DNA of 64,000 nt from Branchiostoma floridae (GCF_000003815.2 NC_049986.1:19664692-19728691), one strand, 5' to 3'. Numbered from the stretch's first letter, positions 1 to 10,989 are shown. A program made the numbers and translations. Notes: generated by a model from the letters alone, not told the origin.

Positions 1-185
1 ATTTTAGCACATGAGTCTCTAGTCTAATGTTCTGTACCATGGTTGAGATGTAACTTACAGTCGTCAATCAGACTGCTGAGGAGGCCTTCACGTGGCCTTC
101 CCAGCCTTAGTTTGATTTTTTTTCACGAACGCATGAATGAATGAATGAATGAATGCATTGATATATATTATCACCGACAATCCCA

Positions 186-400
186 AGTTTCACGCCTCTC
201 GGATAGGACGTTAAATGGACGTCTCGTTTGTAGGGAGAGCCACATCCTACGCACGTAAAATAACCCACCACACCTTTCCAAAAAGAGTAGGGGTATGCCC
301 CGGTGTGCTATGGTGCAAATCCTTCTGTCTGCAGTTGGTGATTAACTTCAAATCACCCGCAGGAGAGTAGTGATGTATCAGTCAATAATGGAGATCCGAT
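186..400 (+). repeat. Dispersed repeat, GGATAGGACGTTAAATGGA family
   Basis: Contains ggataggacgttaaatgga, then gggagagccac, then aaaagagtaggggtatg. Related copies, recognised by these words in the same order, occur mirrored at 10490-10665, at 13735-13925 and reversed at 53140-53440. The 53-kb copy extends into a tRNA-like head, which suggests a tRNA-derived SINE family. Confidence 0.65.
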
Positions 401-455
401 TCGATCCAAACCAAACAACATTGCGTAACCCAATGTTTGCCCACGTTTCCTACAG

Positions 456-1215
456 ATGAATCTGGGAGTGGGGATGCTGTGTAACTGGCTGAGCTACTGT
501 CAGACGTCAGACGACATTGGCGTGGACACGGCGATGGGAGATTACTTCTGGAACTCCTTCAGGAGTCTTCTGGGCATGCGTCATGAGCCCCAAGCCTCTG
601 ACGGTAATATCACAGTTACCATTGTTGACAGTTTTTGTTAGCTACTGACAGATCAATTATTTATGTCACCTGTCTGCCTACCTTCCTAAGTGCCCTACTT
701 GCCTATTTTTGTAATCAAGAAGATATTTTAAATTAAAGACATCATTAAACTGCATGTATAGATCGCAAAGTAGTCATTTTGTAGTAGTCATTTTGTGATG
801 CAAGTAAGATAATAGCTATAAGTGCTGTCAAATATCCCACAATCGCTATCAAAAATCCCACAATTGCTATCAAATATCCCACAATTGCTATCAAATATCC
901 CACAATTGCTATCAAATATCCCACAATTGCTATCAAATATCCCTACAATCACTATCAAAGATTCCCATAATTGAGAAAGAAACGTTACAAAAATAGAGTG
1001 TTCTGCATTAAATAAAGAAAACATAACCCAAAATTCCCTTACAACTTTTCGTTTCTGAAGATGAAGCACCACTTCCGGCCCACTTTATGGACGAGACCCT
1101 CCAGCGGACGGATACGGTACTGCAGGAAGTGGACAGGGTGACTGACCTGATGTACAAGTTAGAGTGCCAGAGGCGTCAACTGACCCACGTTCAACCAAGC
1201 ACTTCACAAGCTTGA
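456..1215 (+). CDS. Terminal exon pair of an unidentified gene (left-arm copy)
   Basis: Exon A (456-603) follows an AG acceptor and ends at a GTAATA donor with one base left over. Exon B (1061-1215) follows AG, supplies the two missing bases and ends in TGA. The joined frame is open for about 100 residues, beginning MNLGVGMLCNWLSYC and ending QLTHVQPSTSQA. The second part is charged and helix-prone. I do not recognise the family. A WL...FW..L spacing is loosely like the EST1/SMG helical region, but that is only a guess. Upstream exons would lie left of the window. The intron holds the 21-bp satellite at 828-955. Confidence 0.55.
828..955. repeat. 21-bp tandem repeat, left arm
   Basis: About six head-to-tail copies of a unit reading approximately atcaaatatcccacaattgc, in the intron between the two arm exons. 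Unit number and sequence differ slightly from the mirrored array at 8688-8828. Apparent ORFs on the minus strand are repeat translations and not genes. Confidence 0.9.
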
Positions 1216-1458
1216 AGTGCCACAAATGGGCAGAAGCTCGACATAACAAAAGCTCTAAACGAAAATAAGATAAACTATGTCATCAAGTGAGTTTCCACCT
1301 GAACCGATAGCAGTTTGACATTTTAACTGCATGTATGACATTTGAAGAGGTGTAATAGAGAAATTTTTATTAACACAACCAAAGTGTAGCGACTTAAGTA
1401 AGGTCTATAAAAACAGTAATTACAGTACATATGAACAGAAATATAGGAATATCTATAG

Positions 1459-1831
1459 ATATGAATAAGTCAACATGTGGAGTCTAGCGTGTCATTTACA
1501 CTATAGGTTCTATAAGGTATAAACAGTATTTGATATATTTGCCTATTTGTGCACAGTAGGGGTTATTGCCTCCCAGAATGTAATTGAATTTATCTATCGA
1601 AGGGAAAGTAGCAAATTCTTTAGAGCAAGAGGAAAGAAATGTGATCAGCTTTGTGCGTTTATCATATTGTGAACAATCCATAATGAAGTGACGTTCATCT
1701 TCGATCTCATTTGAGCAAAATGGACAAAGCCTTTGATATGAGGAATGAAGAATTACAGACGCAGCGCATGATGAAACTTTTCAAAACCTATACTCGTACT
1801 TTAAAGTTTAATTACCTTCATTAAAATATGG
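1459..1831 (-). mobile_element. 5'-truncated LINE 3' fragment, left arm only
   Basis: The minus strand encodes a typical non-LTR retrotransposon C-terminus: CPFC..EIEDERHFIMDC, then a hydrophobic segment ending KYIKYCL (coding about 1496-1760). The right arm reads straight through the equivalent position (near 8180) without it, so this 373-bp segment is an arm-specific insertion made after the duplication, or one deleted from the right arm. No clear target duplication was seen. Confidence 0.75.
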
Positions 1832-2340
1832 TGTAAATTGTTAGCAATTTTCTACTATCAAGAATAACGTTACATGGCAACACAAAAACAACGATCCAGC
1901 GTTTCGAGTGACATCCATCACTCTTCTTCAGCGTCAATAGAATGATAAATTCTTGATATTCTGTCTGTGATTAGAAAAGATAAGAATATTAATATTTTTC
2001 CAGTTGTAGATGGTGATGATGGTTTGAACAGTTTTAATGATTTAAATGTTTTAATTGCTATTACAGCCCAGGCTAACCTATGTTTGGGACTAAAAAGACT
2101 TGAACTGTATATGTAAATATTTGTAGAAAAAGTGGGACTATTTGTCTAATCCTCTGCTTCAAAAAAAGAAGTAAAACCTAACCTATCTAGATATAGTCAA
2201 CACTAGTATTCGAGTAGTCTCTTTGTATGATAATGGAAAATTATCTAACGTTACTAGATAAATTTGAGGTAAGATCGGAAATATGTAAACTTAGAATTAG
2301 CGCCCACCCCATTGAAATTGAGAAATAGCAGTACAAAAAA

Positions 2341-3023
2341 CTACCTGTGTGCGAAAGAACTTGTAACTATTGTATCTCAAAACCGGTGGAAGACGAAGTA
2401 ACCGCCTCTCTAACGATCAGGAAAGAAAAGAACTATTCGTAGAGGCCTGCAAAAACCACAAAAATTTCCAAACGTTTACTGACGAAAACAAAACTATAAC
2501 CCCGTTAACGTCGCATAACCCACTCAATATAGAAAAAGTGGGACACTTCGTATTCCACTGCTTCCAGAAAATAAGTCAAACACCAAATGCTTGGATTGTA
2601 GCGCTCAGCAGTCCATATTATTTATATTACTTGTATATCGAAGACGAGACACATTTTTTTTACTAGATTGTACATTATATGAATACGAACGCCGATCCCT
2701 ATTCAATACTATACAAATTGACAATAACTATAAGAAAATGTCAAAACAAGACTTATTTAAGTATTTGATGTCATGCACGGACGATCATGCTATTAACGCA
2801 ATATGTAAATATGTCTCCATGTGTTTCAAGAAGAGAGAAGAGCATGTTAGGTTCAGCCATTAGCGAGTGTAACACATAGTGCCTTAGTTCCCTTCCATTT
2901 AGCCTAGTTTAAAATCATTGTATAAGTTTAGCCTTTTCCTCTACATCTATAAGACCACATGTGGTCCTTTGTGCATTTAGCCCTCGGGCATGAATAATCA
3001 ACAAAGATTATTATTATTATTGT
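2341..3023 (+). mobile_element. Decayed LINE 3' end, left-arm copy
   Basis: Broken frames encode two successive LINE C-terminal segments. One is near 2400-2585 (FTDENK...KVGHFVFHCFQ). The other is near 2630-2860, with IEDETHFF, a frameshift, then LDCTLYEYERRSLF and ICKYVSMCFKKRE. A 3' UTR follows and ends in a short TTATTATTATT tail near 3010, typical of microsatellite-tailed non-LTR elements. Frameshifts and lack of the upstream reverse transcriptase make it non-functional. Confidence 0.7.
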
Positions 3024-3214
3024 AAGAATAGTCGCTTGTTTCCACTTGTCACCACTTATTTATACCAAAGTCTTTTATTTCATGTATGTTTACTATATAT
3101 TCTGTATCTTCGATGCTGCGATTAGCCCTCGGGCAAAAGCTTGCAAAAATAAACTTTATCGTGATAATATTTCTTATGGCTACCTGTTGACCTAAACCTC
3201 TGATTTGACAACCC

Positions 3215-3335
3215 CATACGACGTCACTGCGGTGTTGCAGGCGAAAGACTGAACCATGCAATCGCCGAGTCCTCACACTGTGTGGGATTGCGTCATTGAA
3301 TCTTGGCGTGACGTCATCCTGGGATTGCACCTGCT
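3215..3335 (-). repeat. CRE-containing dispersed repeat, left arm
   Basis: The minus strand reads ggtgcaatccc..gatgacgtcacgcc and continues with similarity to the DNA just upstream of VARS (47637-47760). It contains a perfect TGACGTCA palindrome at 3309-3316. Confidence 0.7.
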
Positions 3336-3854
3336 AGTCGATAAATTGTGTCAATAATTTTTTATTAAAGGTCTGCTACGCAGTTTTTTTGCGCTCAAAT
3401 TTGAAATATTCTAGAACTAAGAAATCTCAGAATTACTACTACTTTTTGACACTTTGTGTCATTATTTCACGTTTGCAACGTAGAGAATTAGCCTACAAAC
3501 ATTTCGTCCTACGCGCCCTGTAACTTTCTGACCTCCCTAGTTAGGCCCCGGTGAGAAGTCGAACAAGAATCAATCATCAACGGTTCGTTCGGAAGAAGCA
3601 AAATGGCTGAAACCCAGCGCGGGCGTGCAGATTCACAGGTTTTGAAACGCGCTCGCACAGCGAAAATATCGACTCCCAACATGCCTTGAATAGTGTTCCG
3701 TAACGTGGTAGGCTTGATTCAACTAACTATATAAAGAAATGGCCGGAAAATGGATTTTTTGTTTTCAGTTTGAAGCGCAAAAAACTGCGTAGCAGACCTT
3801 TAAGATAGTTTGTCATTAGCTTGTCTTCGATACAAAATGTATAAAGGAAAATAT

Positions 3855-4065
3855 ACATGTACTCGATTTCTCTGCCTTCTTTCTCTTTCCTTTTTTTCTC
3901 TTTTTCTCTTTGTTTCTTTGTCTTTCATTCTTTACTTGTCCTTTTCTTTTTTCCTTCATTTCTACTATCTTTTTCTTTCCTTTCTTTCTTTCTTTCTCTT
4001 TCTTTCTCTTTCTCTTTCTTTTCTTTGCTTCTATTTCTTTTCTTCTTTTCTTTAGTCTTCTTTAT
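3855..4065. repeat. Polypyrimidine tract, left arm
   Basis: About 200 bp of almost pure TTTC/TTCT on the plus strand, mirrored by the purine tract at about 5640-5850. Several overlapping open frames here are low-complexity artefacts. Confidence 0.9.
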
Positions 4066-4494
4066 GATTATCTTTCCAAGGTCTTTCAATAGTGGAAAAA
4101 ATTCTAAATTCAGTATTTACAAGATGATCTCGTCGCCATTCTGGTGTTGATCGCCTTCGGCGACCTTCGGGTGCCTTCGCTTGGAACTCGCCGACGTTCG
4201 GCACCCGCTCGGTACATGTACTTTATTTAGAGTCACACATCCACAACAACAATTCCTTGGCCTATAGCTACCGCCTGTGATCAAAAATGAAAACCCGGCA
4301 GTTCCGCTGCAGTACCGTTACAACTTGCTAGGGGAGCCCAAATCTAATCGTTTCAAGGTCTCATCAAGACCTACCCACGTACCAAATATCAAGACAATCC
4401 ATTTAGACGTTTTCGAGTCATGCTGCTTTTTCACAACATAAACACTCAACCGAAAACATAACCTTCTAGGGAAGGCAAAAACATTGGGCGGAAA

Positions 4495-5212
4495 TTTTAA
4501 AATCTGGACTGTCTGAAACGCCATTTACTGCCTTTTGAAGGACAGATTTTGATGTAAGACGAAAGTAAATTAGATATAACATTTTATTAGAGAGAAAAGT
4601 TTTTTTGTGTGCGAAAACCCTGACGCCCCTAACACATTTTCGCCATGTCGTCGTAAGCGCCAAGGGCGCAAGCCGTCGCAAGGGGGGTCCGGAAAAATCT
4701 CATTTTCTGCATTCTAGGAGTATTTTTTGCCCGAAACTAAGCTTGATTCTGAAATCTGTATGAGTGATGAAGTTTTTGAGGGCAACACTTCCGCAACAAA
4801 TTTAACCCTGTCCAGAGCTGAAGACAGGGAGGCTCGGAGAAATTTTTAAATATGGACCCTTTGAAACGCAATTTCCTTCATTCTCAGGGCTTCTATCTGG
4901 CATTAGACTTCGTGTGTATAACGGGTTACGAAGAATTTCTTGGTAACGCTTAACGGTGAATTTGGGATAACAAATAACGATTAACGTTGAATTAAAACGA
5001 CCAATAACGTTTCACGAAGAATATACCGATAACTATGAATTAGAGCGGGTCGGTAACGATTAACGGTGAATTAAAATGGCTCGTAATGCTTAACGGAAAA
5101 AGGCATGCAGACCCTCTTGAAAACCACCTTGGTCACTTGAAGAGCGAAGATCAGGATACAACAGGCTTGAAGCCTTTCCTGGATGCGGTATCAAGGTATT
5201 TAGCATTCACAT
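4495..5212. other. Unique spacer between inverted arms
   Basis: This stretch has no mirror partner. It holds two diverged copies of a motif reading approximately aaattttaaatctggac...ctgaaacgc (about 4493-4540 and 4838-4880). At 4935-5095 there is a degenerate series of taacgnttaacggtgaatt units. No coding exon was recognised. At about 5220 the text changes to a dispersed repeat (cttcgctagaaggttatg) that belongs to the arms. Confidence 0.6.
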
Positions 5213-5639
5213 CCGCCCAATGTTTTTGCCTTCGCTAGAAGGTTATGTTTTCGGTTGAGTGTTTATGTTGTGAAAAAGCAGCATGACTCGAAAACGTCTA
5301 AATGGATTGTCTTGATATTTGGTACGTGGGTAGGTCTTGATGAGACCTTGAAACGATTGGATTTGGGCTCCTCTAGCAAGTTGTAACGGTACTGCAGCGG
5401 AACTGCCGGGTTTTCATTTATGATCACAGGCGGTAGCTAAAGGCCAAGCAATTGTTGTTGTGGATGTTACGCTGAGTGTGACTCTAAATAAAGTACATGT
5501 ACTCGGGATCACCCGAGCGGGTGCCGAACGTCGGCGAGTTCCAAGCGAAGGCACCCGAAGGTCGCCGAAGGCGATCAACACCAGAATGGCGACGAGATCA
5601 TCTTGTAAATACCGAATTTAGAATTTTTTCCACTATTGA

Positions 5640-5850
5640 AAGACCATGGAAAGATAATCATGAAGAAGACTAAAGAAAAGAAGAAAGAAGAAAAGAAATA
5701 GAAGCAAAGAAAAGAAAGAAAGAGAAAGAAAGAAAGGAAAGAAAAAGATAGTAGAAAAGAAGGAAAAAAGAAAAGGACAAGTAAAGAATGAAAGACAAAG
5801 AAACAAAGAAAAAGAGAAAAAAGGAAAGAGAAAGAAGGCAGAGAAATCGA
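5640..5850. repeat. Polypurine tract, right arm
   Basis: Reverse complement of the left-arm TTTC tract. It is slightly shorter and differs in repeat number. Confidence 0.9.
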
Positions 5851-5944
5851 GTACATGTATATTTTCCTTTATACATTTTGTATCGAAGACAAGTTAATGA
5901 CAAACTATCTTAATAAAAAATTATTGACACAATTTATCGACTAG

Positions 5945-6065
5945 CAGGTGCAATCCCAGGATGACGTCACGCCAAGATTCAATGACGCAATCCCATACAG
6001 TGTGAGGACTCGGCGATTGCATGGTTCAGTCTTTCGCCTGCAACACCGCAGTGACGTCGTATGGG
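5945..6065 (+). repeat. CRE-containing dispersed repeat, right arm
   Basis: Mirror of 3215-3335, with TGACGTCA at 5962-5969 and a second tgacgtcg near 6052. The same order of words (gcaatccc, gatgacgtcacgcc, cagtgtg, tcgc, gcaacac) is seen at the VARS promoter. Confidence 0.7.
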
Positions 6066-6254
6066 GTTGTCAAATCAGAGGTTTAGGTCAACAGGTAGCC
6101 ATAAGAAATATTATCACGATAAAGGTTATTTTTGCAAGTTCTTGCCCGAGGGCTAATTGCAGCATCGAACATACAGAATATATAGTAAACATACATGAAA
6201 TAAAAGACTTTGGTATAAATAAGTGGTGACAAGTGGAAACAAGCGACTATTCTT

Positions 6255-7690
6255 ACAATAATAATAATAATCTTTATTGATTATTCATGCCCGAGGGCTA
6301 AATGCACAAAGGACCACATGTGGTCTTATAGATGTAGAGGAAAAGGCTAAACTTATACAATGATTTTAAACTAGGCTAAATGGAAGGGAACTAAGGCACT
6401 ATGTGTTACACTCGCTAATGGCTGAATCTAACATGTTCTTCTCTCTTCTTGAAACACATGGAGACATATTTACATATTGCGTTAATAGCATGATCGTCCG
6501 TGCATGACATCAAATACTTAAATAAGTCTTGTTTTGACATTTTCTTATAGTTATTGTCAATTTGTATAGTAGAGTCAATTCCAAGTCACCGAGATGGTTT
6601 TGAAATAATATTTGTAATAAGTTTGAACTATTTTGAGTAAAAGAACATTTCATTCACTAAAGTTCAAAATTGTTCAAACATTTCAAAATGAAAGTTTAAA
6701 CATGTTTGAACCTTTTTATATTTGTTGGAACATTTGGGAAAGTAATGATATCATTATCTCTTTATTTAGAACAATTTTCAAACATCTATGTGTTTTTGTT
6801 ATTGTTCCAACATGTTCCAACATTTTGTGTCATTTTTTTCCCTCCATAAAAACTTTTATTGACCCCATAAACAAAGCTGCTAAGCTTGGTCCTTTGTTTG
6901 GCTCTTGTATTTTTAGACTTTCTTTAGTATATACTGGTGAGTCTTTTGTGAGAAGGTGGCAGACAGACATAATTTCCTGCACTTGGCAGGGATGTGTGAA
7001 TTGCCCTCTTCCCAGCCCACTGACCCAGTTTCATCATATTGTTTCCATGTTCGAACATGTGATCACAAATGATGCATCTATGTTGGAACAGTTTAGAAAC
7101 TAACAGAAATAATGTATTTGATGTTAGAAATGTTTCTAACATGTTTGAATACTATAGAAACATTTAGAACGTCATATAGATGTTGTAAATAGTTCTAAAC
7201 AGTTACTTATCACAGTTAGATTGTTACAAAGATTTCCAAATTGTTAGAACAAAAGGCAAGAAACACCCTCTCGGTAATATGGAATCGACTCTATTGAATA
7301 GGGATTGGCGTTCGTATTCATATAATGTACAATCTAGTAAAAAAAATGTGTCTCGTCTTCGATATACAAGTAATATAAATAATATGGACTGCTGAGCGCT
7401 ACAATCCAAGCATTTGGTGTTTGACTTATTGTCTGGAAGCAGTGGAATACGAAGTGCCCCACTTTTTCTATAATGAGTGGGTTATGCGACGTTAACGGGG
7501 TTATAGTTTTGTTTTCGTCAGTAAATGTTTGGAAATTTTTGTGGTTTTTGCAGGCCTCTACGAATAGCTCTTTTCTTTCCTGGTCGTTAGAGAGGCAGTT
7601 AGAAATGTACTTCGTCTTCCACCGGCTTTGAGATACAATAGTTACAAGTTCTTTCGCACACAGGTAGTTTTTGACTGCCATTTCTCAATT
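6255..7690 (-). mobile_element. Decayed LINE 3' end, right-arm copy, split by a MITE
   Basis: Mirror copy of 2341-3023, starting with the AATAATAATAATC tail at about 6258. It is interrupted at 6572-7291 by a TA-flanked transposon that the left copy lacks. The same HFF frameshift is present, so this damage predates the inverted duplication. Confidence 0.7.
6572..7291. mobile_element. 720-bp TA-duplicating DNA transposon, non-autonomous
   Basis: The ends are imperfect inverted repeats: left GAGTCAATTCCAAGTC, and right (reversed) GAGTCGATTCCATATT, both running on to ACCGAGA. The element is bracketed by TA (6570-6571 and 7292-7293). The mirrored left arm has the intact empty site with a single TA at 2707-2708. 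The interior is rich in short gttcaaacatg/catgttccaac words. A 156-codon open frame (6633-7103) has no transposase features that I recognise. The TA duplication suggests the Tc1/mariner group or a relative. Confidence 0.88.
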
Positions 7691-8417
7691 TCAAGGGGGT
7701 GGGCGCTAATTCTAAGTTTACACATTTCCGATCTTACCTCAAATTTATCTAGTAACGTTAGATAATTTTCCATTATCATACAAAGAGACTACTCGAATAC
7801 TAGTGTTTTCTGTATCTAGATAGGTTGGGTTTAACTTCTTTTTTTGAAGCAGAGGATTAGACAAATAGTCCCACTTTTTCTACAAATATTTACATATACA
7901 GTTCAAGACTTTTTGGTCCCAAACATAGGTTAGCCTGGGCTGTAATAGCAATTAAAACATTTAAATCGTTAAAACTGTTCAAACCATCATCACCATCTAC
8001 AACTAGAAAAATATTAGTATTCTTATCTTTTCTAATCACACACAGAATATCAAGAATAAATCATTCTATTGACGCTGAAGAAGAGTGGTGGATGTCACTT
8101 GAAACGCTGGATCGTTGTTTTTGTGTTGCCATGTAACGTTATTCCTGATAGTAAAAAATTGCTAACAATTTACACTATAGATATTCCTATACTTCTGTTC
8201 ATATGTACTGTAATTACTGTTTTTATAGACCTTACTTAAGTTGCTACATTTTGGTTGTATTAATAAAAATTTCTCTATTACACCTCTTCAAATGTCATAC
8301 ATGCAGTTAAAATGTCAAACTTCTATCGGTTCAGGTGGAATCTCACTTGATGACATAGTTTATCTTATTTTCGTTTAGAGCTTTTGTTATATCGAGCTTC
8401 TGCCCATTTGTGGCACT

Positions 8418-9178
8418 TCAAGCTTGTGAAGTGCTTGGTTGAACGTGGGTCAGTTGACGCCTCTGGCACTCTAACTTGTACATCAGGTCAGTCACCCTGT
8501 CCACTTCCTGCAGTACCGTATCCGTCCGCTGGAGGGTTTCGTCCATAAAGTGGGCCGGAAGTGGTGCTTCATCTTCAGAAATGAAAAGTTGTAAGGACAT
8601 TTTCTTGGGTTATGTTTCCTTATTTAATGCAGAACACTCTATTTTTGTAACGTTTCTTTCTGAATTATGGGAATCTTTGATAGTGATTGTAGGGATCTTT
8701 GATAGCAATTGTGGGATATTTGATAGCAATTGTGGGATATTTGATAGCAATTGTGGGATATTTGATAGCAATTGTGGGATATTTGATAGCAATTGTGGGA
8801 TTTTTGATAGCACTCGTGGGATATTTGACTTATAGCTATTATCTTACTTGCATCACAAAATGACTACTTGCGATCTATACATGCAGTTTAATGATGTCTT
8901 TAATTTAAAATATCTTCTTGATTACAAAAATAGGCAAGTTGGTCACTTAGCAAGGTAGGCAGACAGGTGACATAAATATGAGCTGTCAGTAGCTAACAAA
9001 AACTGTCAACAATGGTAACTGTGATATTACCGTCAGAGGCTTGGGGCTCATGACGCATGCCCAGAAGACTCCTGAAGGAGTTCCAGAAGTAATCTCCCAT
9101 CGCCGTGTCCACGCCGATGTCTTCAGCCGTCTGACAGTAGCTCAGCCAGTTACACAGCATCCCCACTCCCAGATTCAT
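8418..9178 (-). CDS. Terminal exon pair of an unidentified gene (right-arm copy)
   Basis: This is the mirror copy of the left-arm pair, with exon A at 9031-9178 and exon B at 8418-8572. Exon lengths (148 and 155 nt), splice sites, phase and stop codon are identical to the left copy. Only a few residues differ, for example TSDD against TAED in exon A. Both copies keep an open frame and splice signals, so neither arm is an obvious pseudogene from these exons alone. Upstream sequence beyond 9180 departs from the left arm because of a 1.1-kb insertion, so the two copies may have different first exons or one may be a fragment. Confidence 0.5.
8688..8828. repeat. 21-bp tandem repeat, right arm
   Basis: Mirror copy of the 828-955 satellite, with unit gatagcaattgtgggatatt. 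It has six to seven units, and the outermost ones are degenerate. Confidence 0.9.
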
Positions 9179-9251
9179 CTGTGCGAAACGTGGGCAAAGT
9201 GGGCAACTTTATGTAAGGCCTGAGTTACAAAAGGTTTGTTTTGATCTGTTA

Positions 9252-9763
9252 GGCCACAGCAAGTAAATTTTATGGATGACATCAGCGCGCGCATTAATTT
9301 TTGCCTGATTTCAGAAAAAAAAAAAGAATTTTTATCCTCGTCGGGGATGGTCAGATAGACCAAAATAGCCAAACATATTGTGTTGTAGCCTAATAATCAT
9401 ACTTGAAGAAGTGACACTAGGGAGGTAGCCATGACTTTAGTTGCAGACTTGAAACTTGTTGGATTGTTGTAAAAGTGCCACCAATATGGAAGCCATGAAT
9501 GTAGTTGCCATCTTGACAAGTGATACCAGTTCACTACACTAGTATCACTTTTACTACACTTGTTCACTTCTTTTATACTGGAGTGAATGCCTTGTTTGTT
9601 GTGATGCCACTTTTTGTCACTTCAAATCTTGTTACGACGTTTATGGTGTCTATTTTGAAAATCTAGCCATGTTTTGTTTTTTACCCATCTTGTTTTTTTG
9701 CGCTATCTCATTATTTTTGCACTCTGCATAGGATGTCATCCATAAAATTTACTTGCTGTGGCC
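9252..9763. mobile_element. 512-bp PIF/Harbinger-like MITE (GGCC ends, TTA duplication)
   Basis: The first 32 bases (from GGCCACAGCAAGTAAA to ATGGATGACATC) are repeated perfectly inverted at 9732-9763. TTA flanks both sides (9249-9251, 9764-9766). No coding capacity was recognised. It belongs with elements at 40305-42362 and 60091-60451, which share the GGCC start and TTA duplication. A 3-bp TWA duplication is characteristic of PIF/Harbinger, so the superfamily call is inference. Confidence 0.88.
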
Positions 9764-9779
9764 TTATGTAATTATATAT

Positions 9780-10050
9780 ATGGCCTCCTTCGGTCGATGT
9801 TGACCATGGTAAAATCCTAATTGACCTTATCAGCCCTACAGGGTCGACTGTGGCTAAACAGTCCTATGCGAGAATTGAATGACAGTCCCTGCCACATAGG
9901 GCACATCTGTAAACTGACTCAGGTCTGTTGCAGATCTAGAGTTCTTTTTGCAAGATCCGCTTTTCTTATGCCATGCGCATCAGTCTGTTTTCTCCTGATT
10001 TTAGCTGCCTGGACAGTGTACTCCAGTTGGATCTATCGTAAGGTCCTCCC
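9780..10050 (+). repeat. Dispersed repeat (CAGCCCTACAG family), copy 1
   Basis: Word series: gaccatggtaaaat, atcagccctacag, taaacagtccta, gagaat, ctgactcaggtctgttg, ttagctgcctgg, cagtgt. The same order occurs at 56820-57085 (plus) and 10990-11205 (minus). This copy lies in the right-arm-specific insertion. It is possibly a SINE or MITE; ends not determined. Confidence 0.7.
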
Positions 10051-10489
10051 AGTGTTATGTATATTATCATGTTTATTTTTACATTTCACAAAGACTTGAG
10101 TTGATATGCCATAAGTATACGATGTAATGAAAGAACAATGATAAAATGATAATGATTATAACGACATAATGGTAATAACCATAACATAACGACATGTGTA
10201 TAAAAAGGATATGAACGGTTATGTATACAATGAGGGATGATAGTTTGGTGCACTAGGGAGGCTCGTTTTTTTCTGTGATGGTGTATCTATAACTTCATGT
10301 TGGAAATTCAATAAAAAAGGAAAAAAACGTAGGCAGACTTTAGGCTACGCAATGTTGTTTGGTTTGGTTTGGATCGGATCTCCATTAGTAACTACTGCAT
10401 CACCACTCTTCATGGAGTCCGGGGGAATGATGTAAATGGTTGTATGGTTGATACGAGACAGAGATTCGTCAGGCCTTCATCCGCGGGTG

Positions 10490-10665
10490 ATTTGAAGTTA
10501 ATCATCAACTTCAGACAGAAGGATTTGCACCATAGCACACCGGGGCATACCCCTACTCTTTTTGGAAAGGTGTGGTGGGTTGTTTTACGTGCGTAGGATG
10601 TGGCTCTCCCTACAAACGAGACGTCCATTTAACGTCCTATCCGAGAGGCGTGAAACTTGGGATTG
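10490..10665 (-). repeat. Dispersed repeat, GGATAGGACGTTAAATGGA family (mirror copy)
   Basis: Right-arm mirror of the element at 186-400. It lies between the arm-specific composite insertion and the (ATTC)n tract. Confidence 0.6.
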
Positions 10666-10683
10666 TCGGTGATACTATATAGT

Positions 10684-10756
10684 AATGCATTCATTCATTC
10701 ATTCATTCATTCATTCATTCATTCATTCATTCATTCACTCACTCATTCATTCAAGC
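10684..10756. repeat. (ATTC)n microsatellite
   Basis: About 17 tetranucleotide units. The mirrored site in the left arm (about 130-155) has only about five, so copy number has changed since duplication. Confidence 0.92.
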
Positions 10757-10989
10757 AAACTAAAACTAAGGCTGGGAAGACCACGTGTAGGCCTCCTCAA
10801 CAGTCTGATAGACGTCTGTAAGTTACATCTCAACCATGGTACAGAACATTAGACTAGAGACTCATGTGCTGAAATATCCTAGGGAAACAGCAGCAAACAG
10901 AAGACTGATTGGTTATCGATGGCTGATTATTTCTCTGTATGTCTATAACATTATTATCATTATTATTCATTCATTCATTTATTATGCTT

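Larger units (their letters stand above)
1..10875. repeat. Giant imperfect inverted repeat (palindromic duplication)
   Basis: The left arm (1-4494) reads as the reverse complement of the right arm (5213-10875). Base 1 pairs with about 10875, 456 with 9178, 3309 with 5969 and 4494 with 5213. Similarity looks high throughout by eye, with arm-specific insertions: 1459-1831 on the left, and 6572-7291 and about 9200-10340 on the right. The left arm runs into the window edge, so the true outer limit is unknown. It may be a real inverted segmental duplication or an assembly join of two haplotypes. The arm-specific insertions show the two copies have diverged independently. Confidence 0.93.

Noticed and set aside
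3810-4150. Overlapping open frames rich in Phe/Leu/Ser
   Set aside because: They are translations of a TTTC polypyrimidine tract with mirrored copies in the other arm. No start context or domain.
6633-7103. 156-codon open frame inside the TA-flanked element
   Set aside because: No DDE/D motif, helix-turn-helix or family pattern. The interior is made of repeated gttcaaacatg-like words.
1-10875. A single autonomous transposon with 4.5-kb inverted ends
   Set aside because: The spacer holds no transposase, the arms carry host-like spliced exons and several older mobile fragments, and no outer target duplication can be seen within the window.
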